Origin: Symsagittifera roscoffensis
Taxonomy: Eukaryota > Xenacoelomorpha > Acoela > Convolutidae
NCBI RefSeq assembly: GCF_963678635.1
Contig: NC_087062.1
Span: forward strand, 92,357,845-92,421,844
Reading direction: 5' to 3'
Length of the DNA stretch: 64,000 bases
How positions within the stretch are numbered: position 1 is the first letter of the stretch; every line of letters begins with the position of its first letter. The notes under the pieces are model-generated. The model was not told the origin of the DNA. It saw nothing but the letters and a program-made list of their open reading frames with translations, and ran no database searches. A program made the translations under genes and the position numbers. Positions 29,776 through 41,623 of this stretch are shown here, in pieces.

Positions 29776-30185
29776 TCAGTTAGGTTCGAGGTGTAACTCA
29801 TAGAGTAATTTCGGATAAGGTACACCGTCTGCTCGTCACGCTATCTTATTTTCGGCCGGATAGATTCGTGCAACTTCTTAGTCTAATACCGATCCTAATC
29901 TTACTCTTATACCTTCTAGTCTCAGGGTGTTTAACTAGTCTCTGCTAGGCTCAATAGATCTAGGGTATACTGGTTTGTTGCGGCTGCTGAAGTTCTCTTC
30001 GAGAGACAACTAATTTCTAAGTTAAATTCAAATCTCTCTGGTGCTGAAATTACAAGTAATTTCAGCAATTACAAATAAGTGGTTTGTTAGTTAGATGGAT
30101 CGTGATTGGTTAATATTAAATATTTTATAGAGATAAAATATCCAATTTATAACCAAAGAATAAATATAGTTTATATCTGGTTCCA
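29776..30185 (-). repeat. 3' LTR of retroelement 2
   Basis: A 410-bp LTR with GGTTCCA followed by CCCATCCGGG (PPT side) and preceded by TTAA. It is nearly identical to the duplicated copy at 26347-26756. Confidence 0.92.
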
Positions 30186-31687
30186 CCCATCCGGGGTTTA
30201 CAGAGTTTTGAATCTTAGATCTTCTAACTGTAATGAAGGATGGATGTTGGTCGTTGTTGTTTGACGCGCATCATTTCCTGTTTTGTTCTTGGAGAAGAAA
30301 GCTCCGGGAAGCTGGAGTCATCGATGGGAAGTTGTTAGTTATCGTTTGACTGTCAAAGAAATCAATCTGATTTCAAGATGGTTTGTTATGATCGTCTGTT
30401 CTTGATTGGTTGTGTAGAACTGTGTTTCGATCTGGTTTGGGAATGGCGTGAAGATCGTGTTTGGAGGGGATGCCTTGTATTTCGGATCTGTACGTATACT
30501 TGAACATCGAGGTGGTCATTGGTATGATTCAATGAAGTCGTTTTCTGCGAAGTCAAGTCGTACTCTAAATCCTTTATGAGTCGTGATAGTGAGCGGCATG
30601 TCAGTTGTATTTAGCCATTCTGTAGGTTGAGTGTGATGGGGTCGTCTAGTCTTTGGATGCTCTTTCTTGTGGTTGTTCGTGATCCATGTACTGCATATTA
30701 TAATTTACATTTTATAAAATTTTGTTAGTTCTATTTATTAGTAATGATTTTGATTAATTGTTTTCGCAAAAGCGTTTTAGTTTTAGTTCAGTTATTTTTA
30801 AGAGTTACTCACACTTGAGTACTTTTTGGCAAAAATAGTGATGTGGTCACAAAGCGTGGATGTAGCGCGGTGGTTTAGGCCGGCTATAGAGCATGCTCAG
30901 GACGTCCTTCTCTGGTGGGCCAGGCCAGGAGTGGGAGTATGATTTCATGCTGTTTCTTTGAGAGGTCCTGTTTTGTGATAACGTTTTATGTTGGTTTTAT
31001 GTTGGTCTTTCTTATGTTTCGTTGGTTGTGTCCTTTTCTCAAAAATCAAATTGTTTTTGGTTTGGGTTTGTTTTGCGACTTTTTTTTGTTGTATTGTTTC
31101 TTTTTTAGACTTGGTAATGGTCTTCAAAAAAATAAATTATCCAGTTTTAAGCTGGTTTAATCCGGTTTGGGTACCGTGGGTTTTCTTTTCTTAGTCATGC
31201 TGTTAGTTTATGGTTTATGGTGTTTAGTAAGCTGCGTTGTTTAGTTTGGTTATTGTATAATTCCATTCCAACCGGGTTAAAGGAAAAGTGGAAACTTGGT
31301 ATTGCTTGTTTGAGTTGTTGTTAGTGCAAACTTAAATCTTGAATTCATTATTTTAAAAAATTCTTCGTGGGCGAGCTGTGCGATTGTGGATAGAATTTCT
31401 GTGCGTTTGATTAGAAGTTATAGAAAAGGTTAGTACTGCATTTCGTTTGTATGAAATTACTGCTTTAAGACTAAATTTTACTGCTTTTGGGATTGAAAAG
31501 TATAATTGATTTTCATCTCATTTAATTTTACTTCATTTCGGGAAAGAATTTAGAAATGAATTTACTACTTTGAATTGACTTTTACTGCATCATTTAGTGC
31601 TATTGGTTTAATAGAGTTTAAAATGGAAAACAGAGATTGTATTTTTATTTGTCTTTTCTTGTTTTGAAGGTGATCGTGGTGTGAAGA

Positions 31688-31770
31688 CTAAAGAAAATGC
31701 AAATTACTGAATGAAATGGTTAGTTTAATTTTGAATTGGTTAGTTTGAAAATTATTAAATTCATAGTTAC
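31688..31770 (-). other. Conserved 3' intron of retroelement 2
   Basis: On minus, TAA is followed by AG|GTAACTATG. Two AACTAAC branch-point-like motifs and the acceptor TTTTCTTTAG (ending at 31688) follow. It is 83 nt long and in the same position as the intron at 2631-2709. Confidence 0.7.
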
Positions 31771-31772
31771 CT

Positions 31773-33579
31773 TTAGTCGTCGGGGAAAAAGCCGTGTGGA
31801 AAAATGTCGTGAATGGCGTCTGAGGTAATTAGTAGTTTTGCTAGTATGCGTATTATGTTTTTAGTTTGCAACAGCGGTCAAAGCAATTGCAGTGTTTTGA
31901 AGGTTTTTACTTCTTCGATGCCTACTGCAAATTCATGAGGTGTGTTCTGGATTAGATTATAAGTTTTATGATTATATTTAGTGTTGTGGATGAATTCTAA
32001 AATGGGTACTTCTATAGGTTGAATTTATTCATGCGGAATGATCAGGGGTCGGGATTCCTTGTCGTTGAAGGTCTTCGCGAGGGGACAAAATATATAAATT
32101 TGAGTGATGGGATCATAATTTCGGAGGATGCCTTGAAAGTTAGTATTTTTACTGCAATACGTGAAGTTTAGGAAAAACGGTGAGCTGTATTTGGAATTAA
32201 CAAATTGAAATCTGTGGTGAAGTTGTCGTGATGTTGTGTGTAAATGAAAATGATTTTGGATAAAGCGATAGTAAGTATAAGTATGTGTTTGCTTAGTTCT
32301 CAACATGATGTCGTATGAGCAGTGCAAATCGCGTTCTTTTGGTGTCAGGAAGTGGAAGGTTAGTGAAAATGTTTGAAATTTTTCCTGAAATGATTCATAT
32401 GCTTGGATGTCTGATAGTGCTTCTGAACTAATGTGATCATGCCTTTTATCGAGTATGTTAAGTGTGAATATGTATGATGATTTAGAAAAAAACTTTTCTG
32501 TGATTTGTGAGTTAGCAAATTTATCGTCGTCAAGAAATTGGTCTTGATTAGATCGATCTGACGATGTTATGATCGTAATATTCAATTGAGTAGTCGTTAG
32601 CGCGGGTTGCAGTGAACGTTTTTAGTAATTTTTTATATCCTACGTATGTAAATTGTCGGGGAGTGAGTGCTGTGGTTAATCTGAATAATTCGTCCTTATT
32701 TTTTTCAATATCGATAGTGGTGTTATAGAGTGGTAGCGTAAGGGGGTTAGTGAAATTATAATAAGCTGTCCAATGAAGTGTGGGTATTAATACATGTTCA
32801 TCTACAAAGTGACATGGTTCAGGGTTAGGGTCGGATTGATTTAGTGTATATTGGGGAAATAAAGGTAGGGTTATTTGGAGAAAATTCGTAGTATTGGTTT
32901 GGTCTGGATGGTTGATATATTCTCGGGCGGTTCCGGGTTTTGATGGGAATGGGTGAATTGGGAATTTACATTTAAAAGTTCTATAAGCACGGTTAGTACT
33001 AATGGATGATTCTGTTGAAGTGGATGAAAGAGCTAATGATGGAGTATAATCTGAAATTGGTGTAGGTGTTGGTGGATTTGATGATGTTATTATTGATGAT
33101 AATTGGTGAATAGTTAGGGTGTGGGGAGATAGCAATTGTTGTTGGAGTGTTACAAAATTATCTAATTCTTCGGAAATTTGGATATTATCTGGGGAGTTGT
33201 TGGTGGAGCGGTCATTATTAAATGGGGAGTAGGTTGGGGTTACTTGAGAAGGAAAGTAGGGGGATGTATGTTGGCTATGGGATTTTATAGGTTGGAAAGG
33301 GGGTTTTGAGAAGGTTGTTGAGCTGGTCGTGGTATGTGTAGAAAGGGATGGTTCTGAATCGGCGAATTCGTCGGCGGTTTCTTTAACAGAATTATTGAAT
33401 TGTGAAATTGTTGTATAAATTGTGATATCGGAGTTAGTGTCAGAATTCATGCCTGATGATGTGTTAGCTTGTGGTGAATCAGGTGGCGGAAAAGCAAAAT
33501 GTGGGATAATAGGGAGTAGATTTTGGAGGTTGGCAGGGTGGGAGTTTGATCGGTGGTGTGATCCAATTTGTCTGCTCAT
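31773..33579 (-). pseudogene. Degraded copy of ORF D
   Basis: The N-terminal frame (33579-32548, starting MSRQIGSHHRSNSHP) shifts frame around 32560-32585. It continues as the second frame (down to 32025), where an in-frame stop interrupts the PHE-IQPIE region, and then runs to TAA at 31775-31773. Alignment with 2713-4518 is clear throughout. It serves as evidence that ORF D encodes a conserved protein. Confidence 0.85.
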
Positions 33580-33640
33580 CGTTGGCTAAGAAAATGATAT
33601 TTTGAGACTGAAAAATGGTGGTATGGGGCTGTTCAATGAT

Positions 33641-35030
33641 TTATTCGTATGTGTCGTCAATTGGCGGGTGCTGTGTCACTATATGTTGGATGGGGCTTTG
33701 TATGTGGCTGGGTCTTAAGTTTGGGGGGTTCGTGATTGCTAAGTTTCGAAAATTTCGCGAGACTAAAGATAATGGATGATTATTTGGCAAATGGGGTGCC
33801 GTAGGTAATGCGTTTGTATTATTATTTGAGTTATAGTAAGTTTTGGGATTTGTTGACAGTTTTGTATTGTATTCTTTAATTTGTGCATCTAGGAGGATTT
33901 TATTTATTGATGATGAAATTATTCCAAAAAATCCTGCAAATATTATGCGTGCTACGCTGGCTTGTCGGTTTACTTGTGTATGTATTGCGCATGTGTTATA
34001 GATTCCTTTTAGTAATGAGAAAAGAAATCCAATAAATTTAAACATTGCGTATAAGATAGTCAATCTTTCTAAGATGTAATATGGCCATCCTAGAAAGGCT
34101 AGAACTTTGTTTTTGAGATTTACAAAACTAAAGATATTGATTGGTGATATATCTTGTGGTCGATATTTTTCACCGTTTAAATATATGTAATCTTTGATGT
34201 CTTTAAAACATCCGCTGTAATCTTGTGCGTAAATATCTGAAAATCCTGCTGTTTTTGCAAGTTTTCTTAAATTTTGGTCTATTGATTGTCGTTGTATAGT
34301 GTCCATTTGTGTTAGTAGTTCTTGAAACTGTTGTGTTCTAATTTGATGTTGTATATCGGATTTAGAGTATATACATATCGATTGTAAATCGATATTTGGA
34401 TTGCGGGCTATAGCTCGAATGCTTTCAGGTGAAAACTTTTTTAATGGTGGCATTAATGTCCGGTATGGTGTTAGTAGATAGTATTTATCTTCGTCGGGAT
34501 TTAATTGTACAACGTTGTGGCTATTTTCTGATCCGCATGGTACTGTTGTGTCCCAAAAAAATGTTCTTCTTGAGAGTGTATCAACAAAATATACTTTATT
34601 TTTGTAGAATAATGGGATTCTTTTGTAACATCTTTTATCTTCAAAAACGTATAAGGGTGATACTTTTTTGGTACAAGTGTAATACCATAAAATATTTCCT
34701 TCATAATCAATAAAATTTGATCTATTTCCGGATAACAAATATCCTGCATATGGTATTTTGAGAACTGCTAGTGCTAGTGACTGTAGAATTTGTGTTCTTT
34801 CAAGTTCACATAATTGGTGTAGTGTTTCTAATTCTGAGAGTGACATTTCTTGAAAAATTCTGCTTATTGTGTAATCTAGTTTCATGTCTAAATGTATATC
34901 ATAGTGAATTGCGCCAAAATATGTGCGGTTCATGAGTGATAGTTCTTGTAACTATGTACTATCGGCGTCTTGTGGTTTTAATTTTCCACCTATTCTTCCT
35001 ATTTTTTTCTGAAATTTTACTGAAACGTAA
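33641..35030 (-). pseudogene. env: Env remnant of retroelement 2 (N-terminal half deleted)
   Basis: An open frame from 34933 to 33641 matches the second half of Env, including the cysteine-rich region and the C-terminal hydrophobic segments. It reads through the position where retroelement 1 has its nonsense codon. Upstream, an in-frame TAG precedes a short remnant, and then the sequence jumps into the Met-free ORF at about 35035, so the signal peptide and first ~390 residues are gone. Its stop comes earlier than in retroelement 1, so the ATGA link to ORF D is lost here. Confidence 0.85.
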
Positions 35031-35057
35031 TCTATTGAGTGCCCAACTGTGGAGTCG

Positions 35058-35856
35058 TTACCTATCTTGATGTTGTCCAAATAATGGGGGAGGTGCTACG
35101 AATGTGTTCCAATCTAATCGTAAAGGGATATTTGATGATGATTGTTCTCGATATCTAGTGTCGAGGTTGTTTGGAAAATTTAAAGGGAAAAGTGTCGGTG
35201 AGACTTGACTTATTGATGGTGTTGACGGAAGTGAGAGTGTTTCTGGTAATGATGATAGCGTTGTATCAGAGGAAATATCTATTGGTTCATTTACTATGTT
35301 CGGTTCACCTTGTGTATATGAGTGTGTTGTCCAATATGGTGGTCTTTCTGTGCTGTCTGGGGGATTAAAAGGGTTTTCTCGGATTTGTTGTGATGTGGGG
35401 GTTGAACCTAGGTAGTCTGAGGCTATATTTGAGGTGCTATGTTGTGGAAGAAGTGTGGGAGTTTCTGGTAGTGTACTGCTTGAAAGTTCTGAGGTAGTTG
35501 GTGTTGGTGATTGGGGTATATCAATATGAACTCTGGGGATTTGAAAATTTCTATTTCTTCGCGGGTGTATAATTTGTATCTCAAATGTATTTTGATTTTG
35601 GCTAATGTGTCTGACTCGATTGAGGTCTTGTTGCAAGGAGGGATATAAGTTATATGTTGGTTTACTTAAAGATGCTTGTCGGTGAACTGGTTCTAGTGGT
35701 TCTGATAAGCGTCCGTGTCGTTCTTCAAAATGTGTATGGGTTGTCTTGAAAAGAAATACGTGTTGATGGTTGGGGATTGTTTGTAGTTGTAGGTGTTATT
35801 TGACTTTCTTGGGATGTGGTTGGTGGGGGCTGGTTTGTTGGTGGTTGATTAGCAAT
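35058..35856 (-). pseudogene. Met-free ORF C, copy 2 (truncated and frameshifted)
   Basis: Residues align closely with 7121-8254 (for example HPRRNRNFQIPRVHIDIPQSP and RLDWNTF). A one-base insertion near 35730 breaks the N-terminal part, and the C-terminus is removed by the env deletion. The frame again has no ATG near its start, and AAAATTGCT is kept just after an upstream in-frame TAA. Confidence 0.75.
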
Positions 35857-35876
35857 TTTGGAAAGTTATCTGAATT

Positions 35877-36071
35877 TTAATTTTTACTGGAAAATTTGTA
35901 TTTATTATAATATTCTTCAATAAAAAGTATCAAGAGCGTTGTTGCTAGAACAAAGGTGACTATTGCGTTTTTTATACATTTGCACATTGTCATGATGAGG
36001 GAGATTAAAAATGTGAGGAAAATTATGAATAAGAGAAAAATATCTGTTCGACTGAAAATAGTTCGTATCAT
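35877..36071 (-). CDS. ORF B, copy 2, 64-aa double-membrane-span protein
   Basis: An intact homologue of 8263-8451 with the same start (MIRTIFSRTD), two hydrophobic helices, CKCIK loop and EEYYNKYKF tail. Survival of the frame in an otherwise broken element, with conservative changes, argues for past selection. Confidence 0.7.
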   Translation of the reverse strand: MIRTIFSRTDIFLLFIIFLTFLISLIMTMCKCIKNAIVTFVLATTLLILFIEEYYNKYKFSSKN

Positions 36072-36108
36072 TTAGATAGATTATATGTGTTCGTTCCTGT
36101 AGATGTGG

Positions 36109-36303
36109 TCAAGGATTTGGGAGATATATTTCAAATAGGGAATAGAAAATTGAAAAAAGATTGCAAAAAACTATAGAAATTATTATTAGGGACTCGAAAG
36201 TATCAATAAAAAAGTACATCAAAAATTTAAAGGGATTGAAAAATTTTGTGAAGAGGTTTAAAAGTTTTTGTTTTATGTGATCAACTGTTATGAAAAGAAG
36301 CAT
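36109..36303 (-). pseudogene. ORF A, copy 2, hydrophobic protein with shifted C-terminus
   Basis: Same position and hydrophobic profile as 8448-8678. The frame ends early (LPNP), while another frame continues with residues matching the copy 1 tail (LDHIYRN), showing a small indel. The ATGA overlap with ORF B is therefore lost. Confidence 0.55.
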
Positions 36304-36780
36304 TTAAAAAATGATTCGTTCGTCGAATATTTTAAGAAGTTTTGGGGCGAAAATCAAGTGTGGTCGAATTATGTATTGAATTTTTGACAATAGGGTTGAG
36401 TATTGAAGTAGTGTTTATTTTAGTTGTCAAGTTTTAGTAAGTTGCTCATTTTTGACCTGGAGGTTGTAAAGTTATAGTTATAGATATGCCTGGAGATTAA
36501 ATTCTAGCGGCTAAAAAAAAATGTGTTAGAGATATACAGGTGATAATTTGAACAATTTCTATTTGCTGAATTTGAACTAGAATTGATCGAGGTTATTTTC
36601 AGCATGTTTTTACAGAAATGTGAAGGTTTAAAGTGAATAAAAAGTTATATTTGAAATTCAATTTTTTTAAATATTTTAGACTGTGGGATGAATTTTTTAT
36701 AGTTTTTCCGTGGTTGAAATCTAAAACGTGATGATTCTCTATGTTCGGATTTTTGTTGTTGATCCTGTGATAAAGTTTTT

Positions 36781-38178
36781 TATAATAGTTTTCTATTTTT
36801 TCTTTCTTTTTGAGGTATTTTTGGTTCTGGTGTGTTTGATCTTTGAGGGTCTACATTTTGCTGTTGGATTGTTTTTGTATTTACTGTGGTATTAACGTTT
36901 TGTTTTTGTTCTATTTGTGGGTTATTTTGAACGATGTGTAAACCTGTGAAAGAATATAATTGAGTTAATTCGCGGAGTGCGTATTCTTTTGGGTAATAAG
37001 GTAATAAGTTGTTACGGTGTTGAACGATTTCTTTTTTATTTAAATCAGTAAATTTGTATGTCATTTCAGTTGGTTTATCAATTATTTGGTAGGGTCTTTT
37101 TCGAAGTGGTTGTAATTTTTTGGAGATTCCTTTTTGTGTATTAAAATTAGGTATTAAAACAAATGTTCCAATTTTTAAGTCTGTGGCTGGCATGAAGCGT
37201 GAATTAATTTGATTGTTTATATTTTGCCTTTGTAACAATTTTTTTGTTACTTTTTGGTAGATTTTATTGTGTTTTTTATCTCTTTTTAAAATCCATTTGG
37301 TATGTGTACCGGAAGCTAATTTTAAAATTTGTGAATGATGAAAGTGGCCTTCATCATGTGTGTAAGGGTAGGTTACAACAAATTGAATCTTTGTTTGGTT
37401 GACAATAACCTTGTGCATTTTTATGAGCGTTTGCTGTACACATAATTGATTTTCCTGGCTTTTGATTAAAAACCATTTCGTATACTGACATTCCTAAAGT
37501 TGTTGTGATTTGTGATTTATAGGATAATGGGAATAATTTTACATCTGTTGACCATTCAGTGTTTCATGTATCATTTCCATTAATGATGCATCTGAGGTAT
37601 TCTTGTAGTGAACGGTTCATACCTTCGACTAATCCATTTGTCCTAGGTGCATGAGCTGTACGTGGTTTATGTTTGATATTTTATAAGTGGCATAATGTGA
37701 TGATTTCATTATTAATGAATTCTGTGCCGTTATCTGTGACTAGTATTTCTGGTAGTCCGAATTTAGCTATCCAATATTTGTAAAGTGTTGTGTATGCGTA
37801 GTAAGCATTACAATGTGGTAATGGGTTGAGTGCTACGTAGTGTGTAAATGCATCAACATTTAACATAATATAAGAATTTCCTTCGGAGGATGGTGAAATT
37901 GGTCCTTTTGTGTCGAATGAAATTCTCTGATTGAAGTATAGACTTTGTCCTTTCAAATTTTGTTTTGTTGCTATTTGTTTTTGATTTGGATAAGGTTTAT
38001 TTAATTGACATATTATGCAATCGTTGCATAATACTTTAATTCAAATTGGTGCTTTTGGGAAATAAAAATTTTGTGTAAAATTTGAATATGTCTTTTCTGA
38101 TCCCGAGTGTCCTTTTGTATGTTGCGTATGAGATATGTCAAATGCTATTAGCATCATGCTGAGGGGGCGACAAGGCTT
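36781..38178 (-). pseudogene. pol: Integrase and Pol C-terminus remnant
   Basis: Contains the HHCC finger, DDE-core residues (TDNGTEF at about 37720) and GPY/F-like module (RKRPYQI, with Gly changed to Arg) of integrase, in several frames broken by stops. It aligns with 9400-10800. At 38178 it is fused to N-terminal gag by deletion. Confidence 0.85.
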
Positions 38179-38815
38179 GTGCAATTAAATCTATTTTGTG
38201 GGTAAAATAGTCTATTATAAACCATGCTAAGATTTTTTGTAAAGCGTGTTTAACATTTGGTGAAATTTCTTTATTTGAAAAATTTTCACGGATTGTGTTT
38301 AAAAATGCTGAGAATGCGGCAATTTCATTTCTGGCATTTGTGTGTCTTGATGTTTGAACCGGTGATGTGCTTTCGGTTTCTGCTCTTTCTAGTATAGATA
38401 AATAGTTATATATTATTGCAAAAACATCGTTAGTGAAAAATGAATTTGCTCTCTGTGAATTTTGATGTTGTATGTTTTTAATGTATTCCGTGAATACTTT
38501 TGAAAATTCTTTATCGACATCATCTGTTTGGATAACATATTTGCCATGAAAGTTTCTTGTTGTACTGAGTTCTATGGTGTAAATTCCATATTGTTGTATT
38601 AAGTTACATATTCCTTTTATGTAATGGTCGACAATTTGTCGTTTGATTTTTATTTCTGGGAATTTTGCTTTACATGGGCTAATTTCTTGTTCAAATATAT
38701 TTGCGGTTAGGTAATGACAAAATTGTGTTTGTCGTCTTTCGTCAGTGAGTGAAATGATGATAAATGGGAAAACCGAGTCTTCGTCTGGACTTTCGTCACT
38801 TGGGCTTATACTCTT
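38179..38815 (-). pseudogene. gag: N-terminal gag remnant, start codon lost
   Basis: Aligns with residues about 1-215 of Gag-Pol (for example KIKRQIVDHYIKGICN and QKILAWFIIDYFTH). The ATG is replaced by ATA. Strong conservation of this undefined N-terminal region suggests it is a folded functional domain. Confidence 0.8.
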
Positions 38816-38834
38816 TTTTTTTTCGTTTTATGAC

Positions 38835-39258
38835 TGTCAGTGCGTAATGTTCAATGCGTCTGATTGGTTGGTTCCAACTGTATAAACGTACTGGTTTATT
38901 TTTGTATTTTTTTTTATTCTTCTTTTTCCTTGTTTTGATGAATGTGATGTAGCTTCTAAATCGGAAAAATATAATTGATCATGAACTGGGTAATTTTCAT
39001 TTCCTGTCTCTTTTAGTTTAGAGAGTGCATCTAAATCGCTGACTTCTGATTCGGAGACTGCGTTTCTACGCTTTGAAAACCTTTTTCGTGTAATTTGATT
39101 TTGCTTGCTAAAAATTTTTCTTTTATTTTTTGGCGTTTTGTGCTAATAAATCCGATTGTTTGTTTATGCGGTGTAATCACAAGATCGTATGCTTCGTTAT
39201 TTATTTCACAATTGTGTAGTGCAATTGTTTGTTAATTTTCTAAATTGTTCAGGGTCAT
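38835..39258 (-). pseudogene. Remnant of the 155-aa basic ORF
   Basis: Related to 17474-17941 by the basic stretches, but it has a stop codon a few residues after the ATG (39258) and other disruptions. Confidence 0.65.
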
Positions 39259-39777
39259 AAGGTTTAGGATGAGGTGTGCAAGGTTGTTATTAGTAATTTT
39301 AAAATCCTAGACTGTTAGTCCTTACGATTTTTTGGTTAGCCTAACTTCGGTCTTTTATGTAGGGTTGGACAGAAAAGTATATATCGATTCCGAAGAATGA
39401 TTTTTACTTCCTCGTGGCTATTCTAAGTTGAGGTGTTAACTTACTTAATCTTACTTAGGGGTAGTGATTGTGTTCAAGGGTTGGAGAATTGTAAATCAAT
39501 CCACAAGGTTCAGGTATAATTAGAACACAGGTAGTTCGTTAGATACTATTTTAATACTTACTAAGATTTAAGATTTAGCCTGGGTCAGGTAAGTGGGAGG
39601 ATTAAGTAAAGGATGAAATAACCGAAGTTCTTCACTGTTTAGCTTAATTTGAATGGTTAATGTGATTGAAAAATTTCTATTATTCCTGGGTCTTTTACAA
39701 GATTGGGTAGTGAATCGACGTTTGAGGTCGTTAGACACTTTATTATTTGGGTGGGGGAGAACAAAATTGTTCTATTT

Positions 39778-39878
39778 GATCCAAGGATAGGCCTTGATGA
39801 TAAGGTTATAATTTTTTATGGTATAAAATGGATTTAATTTAATTATTTAATGGAGATCCAAGGAAAGCCTTGATGATC
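39778..39878 (-). ncRNA. Leader stem-loop pair, copy 2
   Basis: GATCCAAGGATAGGCCTTGATGAT (39778-39801) and GATCCAAGGAAAGCCTTGATGATC (39855-39878) keep the CAAGG/CCTTG pairing seen at 18459-18543 despite loop changes. Confidence 0.5.
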
Positions 39879-40282
39879 TGGTTTAAGATTGAATAAATTG
39901 AGATGAAAGAAGGATAAAAAATTAGATACGGTTTTAAAGATAATTTACACTTATTTCACAAAATTTTTAGTGTTTGATGATATTAGTGGTTTAAATGTTT
40001 GCTATTATGTTAAGGCGATAAAGCGGGAGATGCCAAGATGATTTACATATACTAACAATTTATGATCATGTCAACTAATTTTTCTTTTTTCTTTTACTAA
40101 ATATATTTTCAGATATCTTTTTCATTTTTACTGCAGATTTAGAGGGAACGATTTGAGATGTTTTTATAAATCGTTATTGTACAATAGTAAATAGGATTTA
40201 GCGCCTGTAATAATCATTGAAGATCTTTCTTCAAGGTTTCTATGTTTGCAAATGAAAATCTAAATTCTTTGCTATTAAAATC

Positions 40283-40477
40283 CTAAATATAAAACTTTGG
40301 TCTGGCTTTCGCTGTACGACCATGAAACTTAATGGTAAGTTTCTTCGTAGTCATAGATCGTCTCTCTCTTGTCCGAGATCTTCTTCCAATGCCTGGTAGT
40401 TCTATTTTTGTGCGGAATAGTGGTTCCGATCTATTGAGTCGTAGAGACATTTCAATTATATTATTATCGTGTAACAT
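40283..40477 (-). CDS. Leader ORF, copy 2, 64 aa
   Basis: Conserves the first ~38 residues of 18875-19108 (MSLRLNRSEPLFRT, ELPGIGRR) and then diverges. See the copy 1 entry for interpretation. Confidence 0.4.
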   Translation of the reverse strand: MLHDNNIIEMSLRLNRSEPLFRTKIELPGIGRRSRTRERRSMTTKKLTIKFHGRTAKARPKFYI

Positions 40478-40550
40478 TTTTGAAAATGTTTTTGTCTAAT
40501 TCTAATCTATCTGTTAGTTCTAAGCTAATTTATTTTTAAGGTCTTGATCG

Positions 40551-40568
40551 AGACTTATGGTCGCACCA
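40551..40568 (-). promoter_or_regulatory. PBS of retroelement 2
   Basis: Identical TGGTGCGACCATAAGTCT two bases inside the 5' LTR. Confidence 0.65.
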
Positions 40569-40570
40569 GA

Positions 40571-40980
40571 TGAGTTAGGTTCGAGGTGTAACTCATAGAG
40601 TAATTTCGGATAGGGTACACCGTCTGCTCGTCACGCTATCTTATTTTCGGCCGGATAGATTCGTGCAACTTCTTAGTCTAATACCGATCCTAATCTTACT
40701 CTTATATCTACTAGTCTCAGGGTGTTTAACTAGCATCTGCTAGGCTCAATAGATCAAAAGTATACTGGCTTATTGCGATTGCTAAAGTTCTCTGGGAGGG
40801 GTAACTAATTTTTAAGTTAAATTCAAATCTCTCTGGTGCTGAAATTACAAGTAATTTCAGCACTTACAAATAAGTGGTTTGTTAGTTAGATGGATCGTGA
40901 TTGGTTAATATTAAATATTTTATAGAGATAAAATATCCAATTTATAACCAAAGAATAAATATAGTTTATATCTGGTTCCA
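40571..40980 (-). repeat. 5' LTR of retroelement 2
   Basis: A 410-bp LTR followed by TTAA (40981-40984). About 5% different from its partner at 29776-30185, so this insertion is older than retroelement 1. Confidence 0.92.
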
Positions 40981-41236
40981 TTAATGACTTGTGTTGTAAT
41001 GGCAATCTTTGATACTTAGGGATTCTCTTTTTGTCTGACCGTTAGTTAGCTCAATCAGATTTTCCTGCTTTGAAAATTTGGAACATGCATTTTAAATTCA
41101 TTCACGCGATATTTTCTGTGATACTTAATCAGTGAAATTAACTTGCTGAGTTTGAAAACAATTTGCTGAAAAAAAAATTAAAATTTGAGTTGCTTTTGAC
41201 AATTCTAATAAGTGTGAATTGCAAAAATAAAAATAC

Positions 41237-41623
41237 GGGGGCGCTCAACAGCGCCTAAGTACAACAGTGCCGAAAATGAAAATTAGTTCAACAATGCCAA
41301 AAGTTGATGACATTTTAAAATGTTGACTTCTGTTTCTGAACTTTTGGCATTTGTGCTGCATAATGTTTTATTTTGGACCAAAAAGAGAAAATTTGCTGAG
41401 TTGGTTGTTTGTTCAGAAAAATTTATGGCGCTGCGCGGGGGAACGTTTGATTGTTTAACAAGCGGCAGCAATTAAAATGGCCAATTGTGTTTTTTCAACT
41501 TCCGTCCATTTGAATTGGATTACATGTCAGTGATTTGGGATGAGTAAAAATACTTTTCGGCACTGTTGGACAACATTTTACTTTTCGGCTTTGTTGTAAT
41601 TTGGCAGCTGTTGCACTGCCCCT
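41237..41623. mobile_element. MITE-like element with GGGGC termini
   Basis: The left end (GGGGGCGCTCAACAGCGCC followed by ACAACAGTGCCGAAAA) resembles the reverse complement of the right end (GGGGCAGTGCAACAGCTGCC, then ACAACAAAGCCGAAAA). It is flanked by AAATAC on both sides. There is no ORF. Termini of this kind are common in hAT-like non-autonomous elements, but the flanking repeat is short. Confidence 0.45.

Larger units (their letters stand above)
27402..30832. repeat. Segmental tandem duplication, unit B
   Basis: Parallels unit A but lacks the MULE relic: between about 28126 and 28160 there are some 35 unrelated bases where unit A has about 1 kb. It also has an inverted duplication at 28835-29117 not found in unit A. 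It runs without a break into retroelement 2. Confidence 0.8.
29776..40980 (-). mobile_element. Retroelement 2, deleted relative of retroelement 1
   Basis: An 11.2-kb element between 410-bp LTRs (29776-30185 and 40571-40980, roughly 5% different). It is flanked by TTAA on both sides (29772-29775 and 40981-40984), a normal 4-bp target duplication. Gene order matches retroelement 1, with two large deletions. At 38178/38179 integrase sequence is joined directly to N-terminal gag, losing capsid, nucleocapsid, protease, RT and RNase H. Near 35035 the end of the Met-free ORF is joined to the middle of env. Further stops and frameshifts make it non-autonomous. The PBS, leader hairpins and 3' intron remain. 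Confidence 0.92.
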
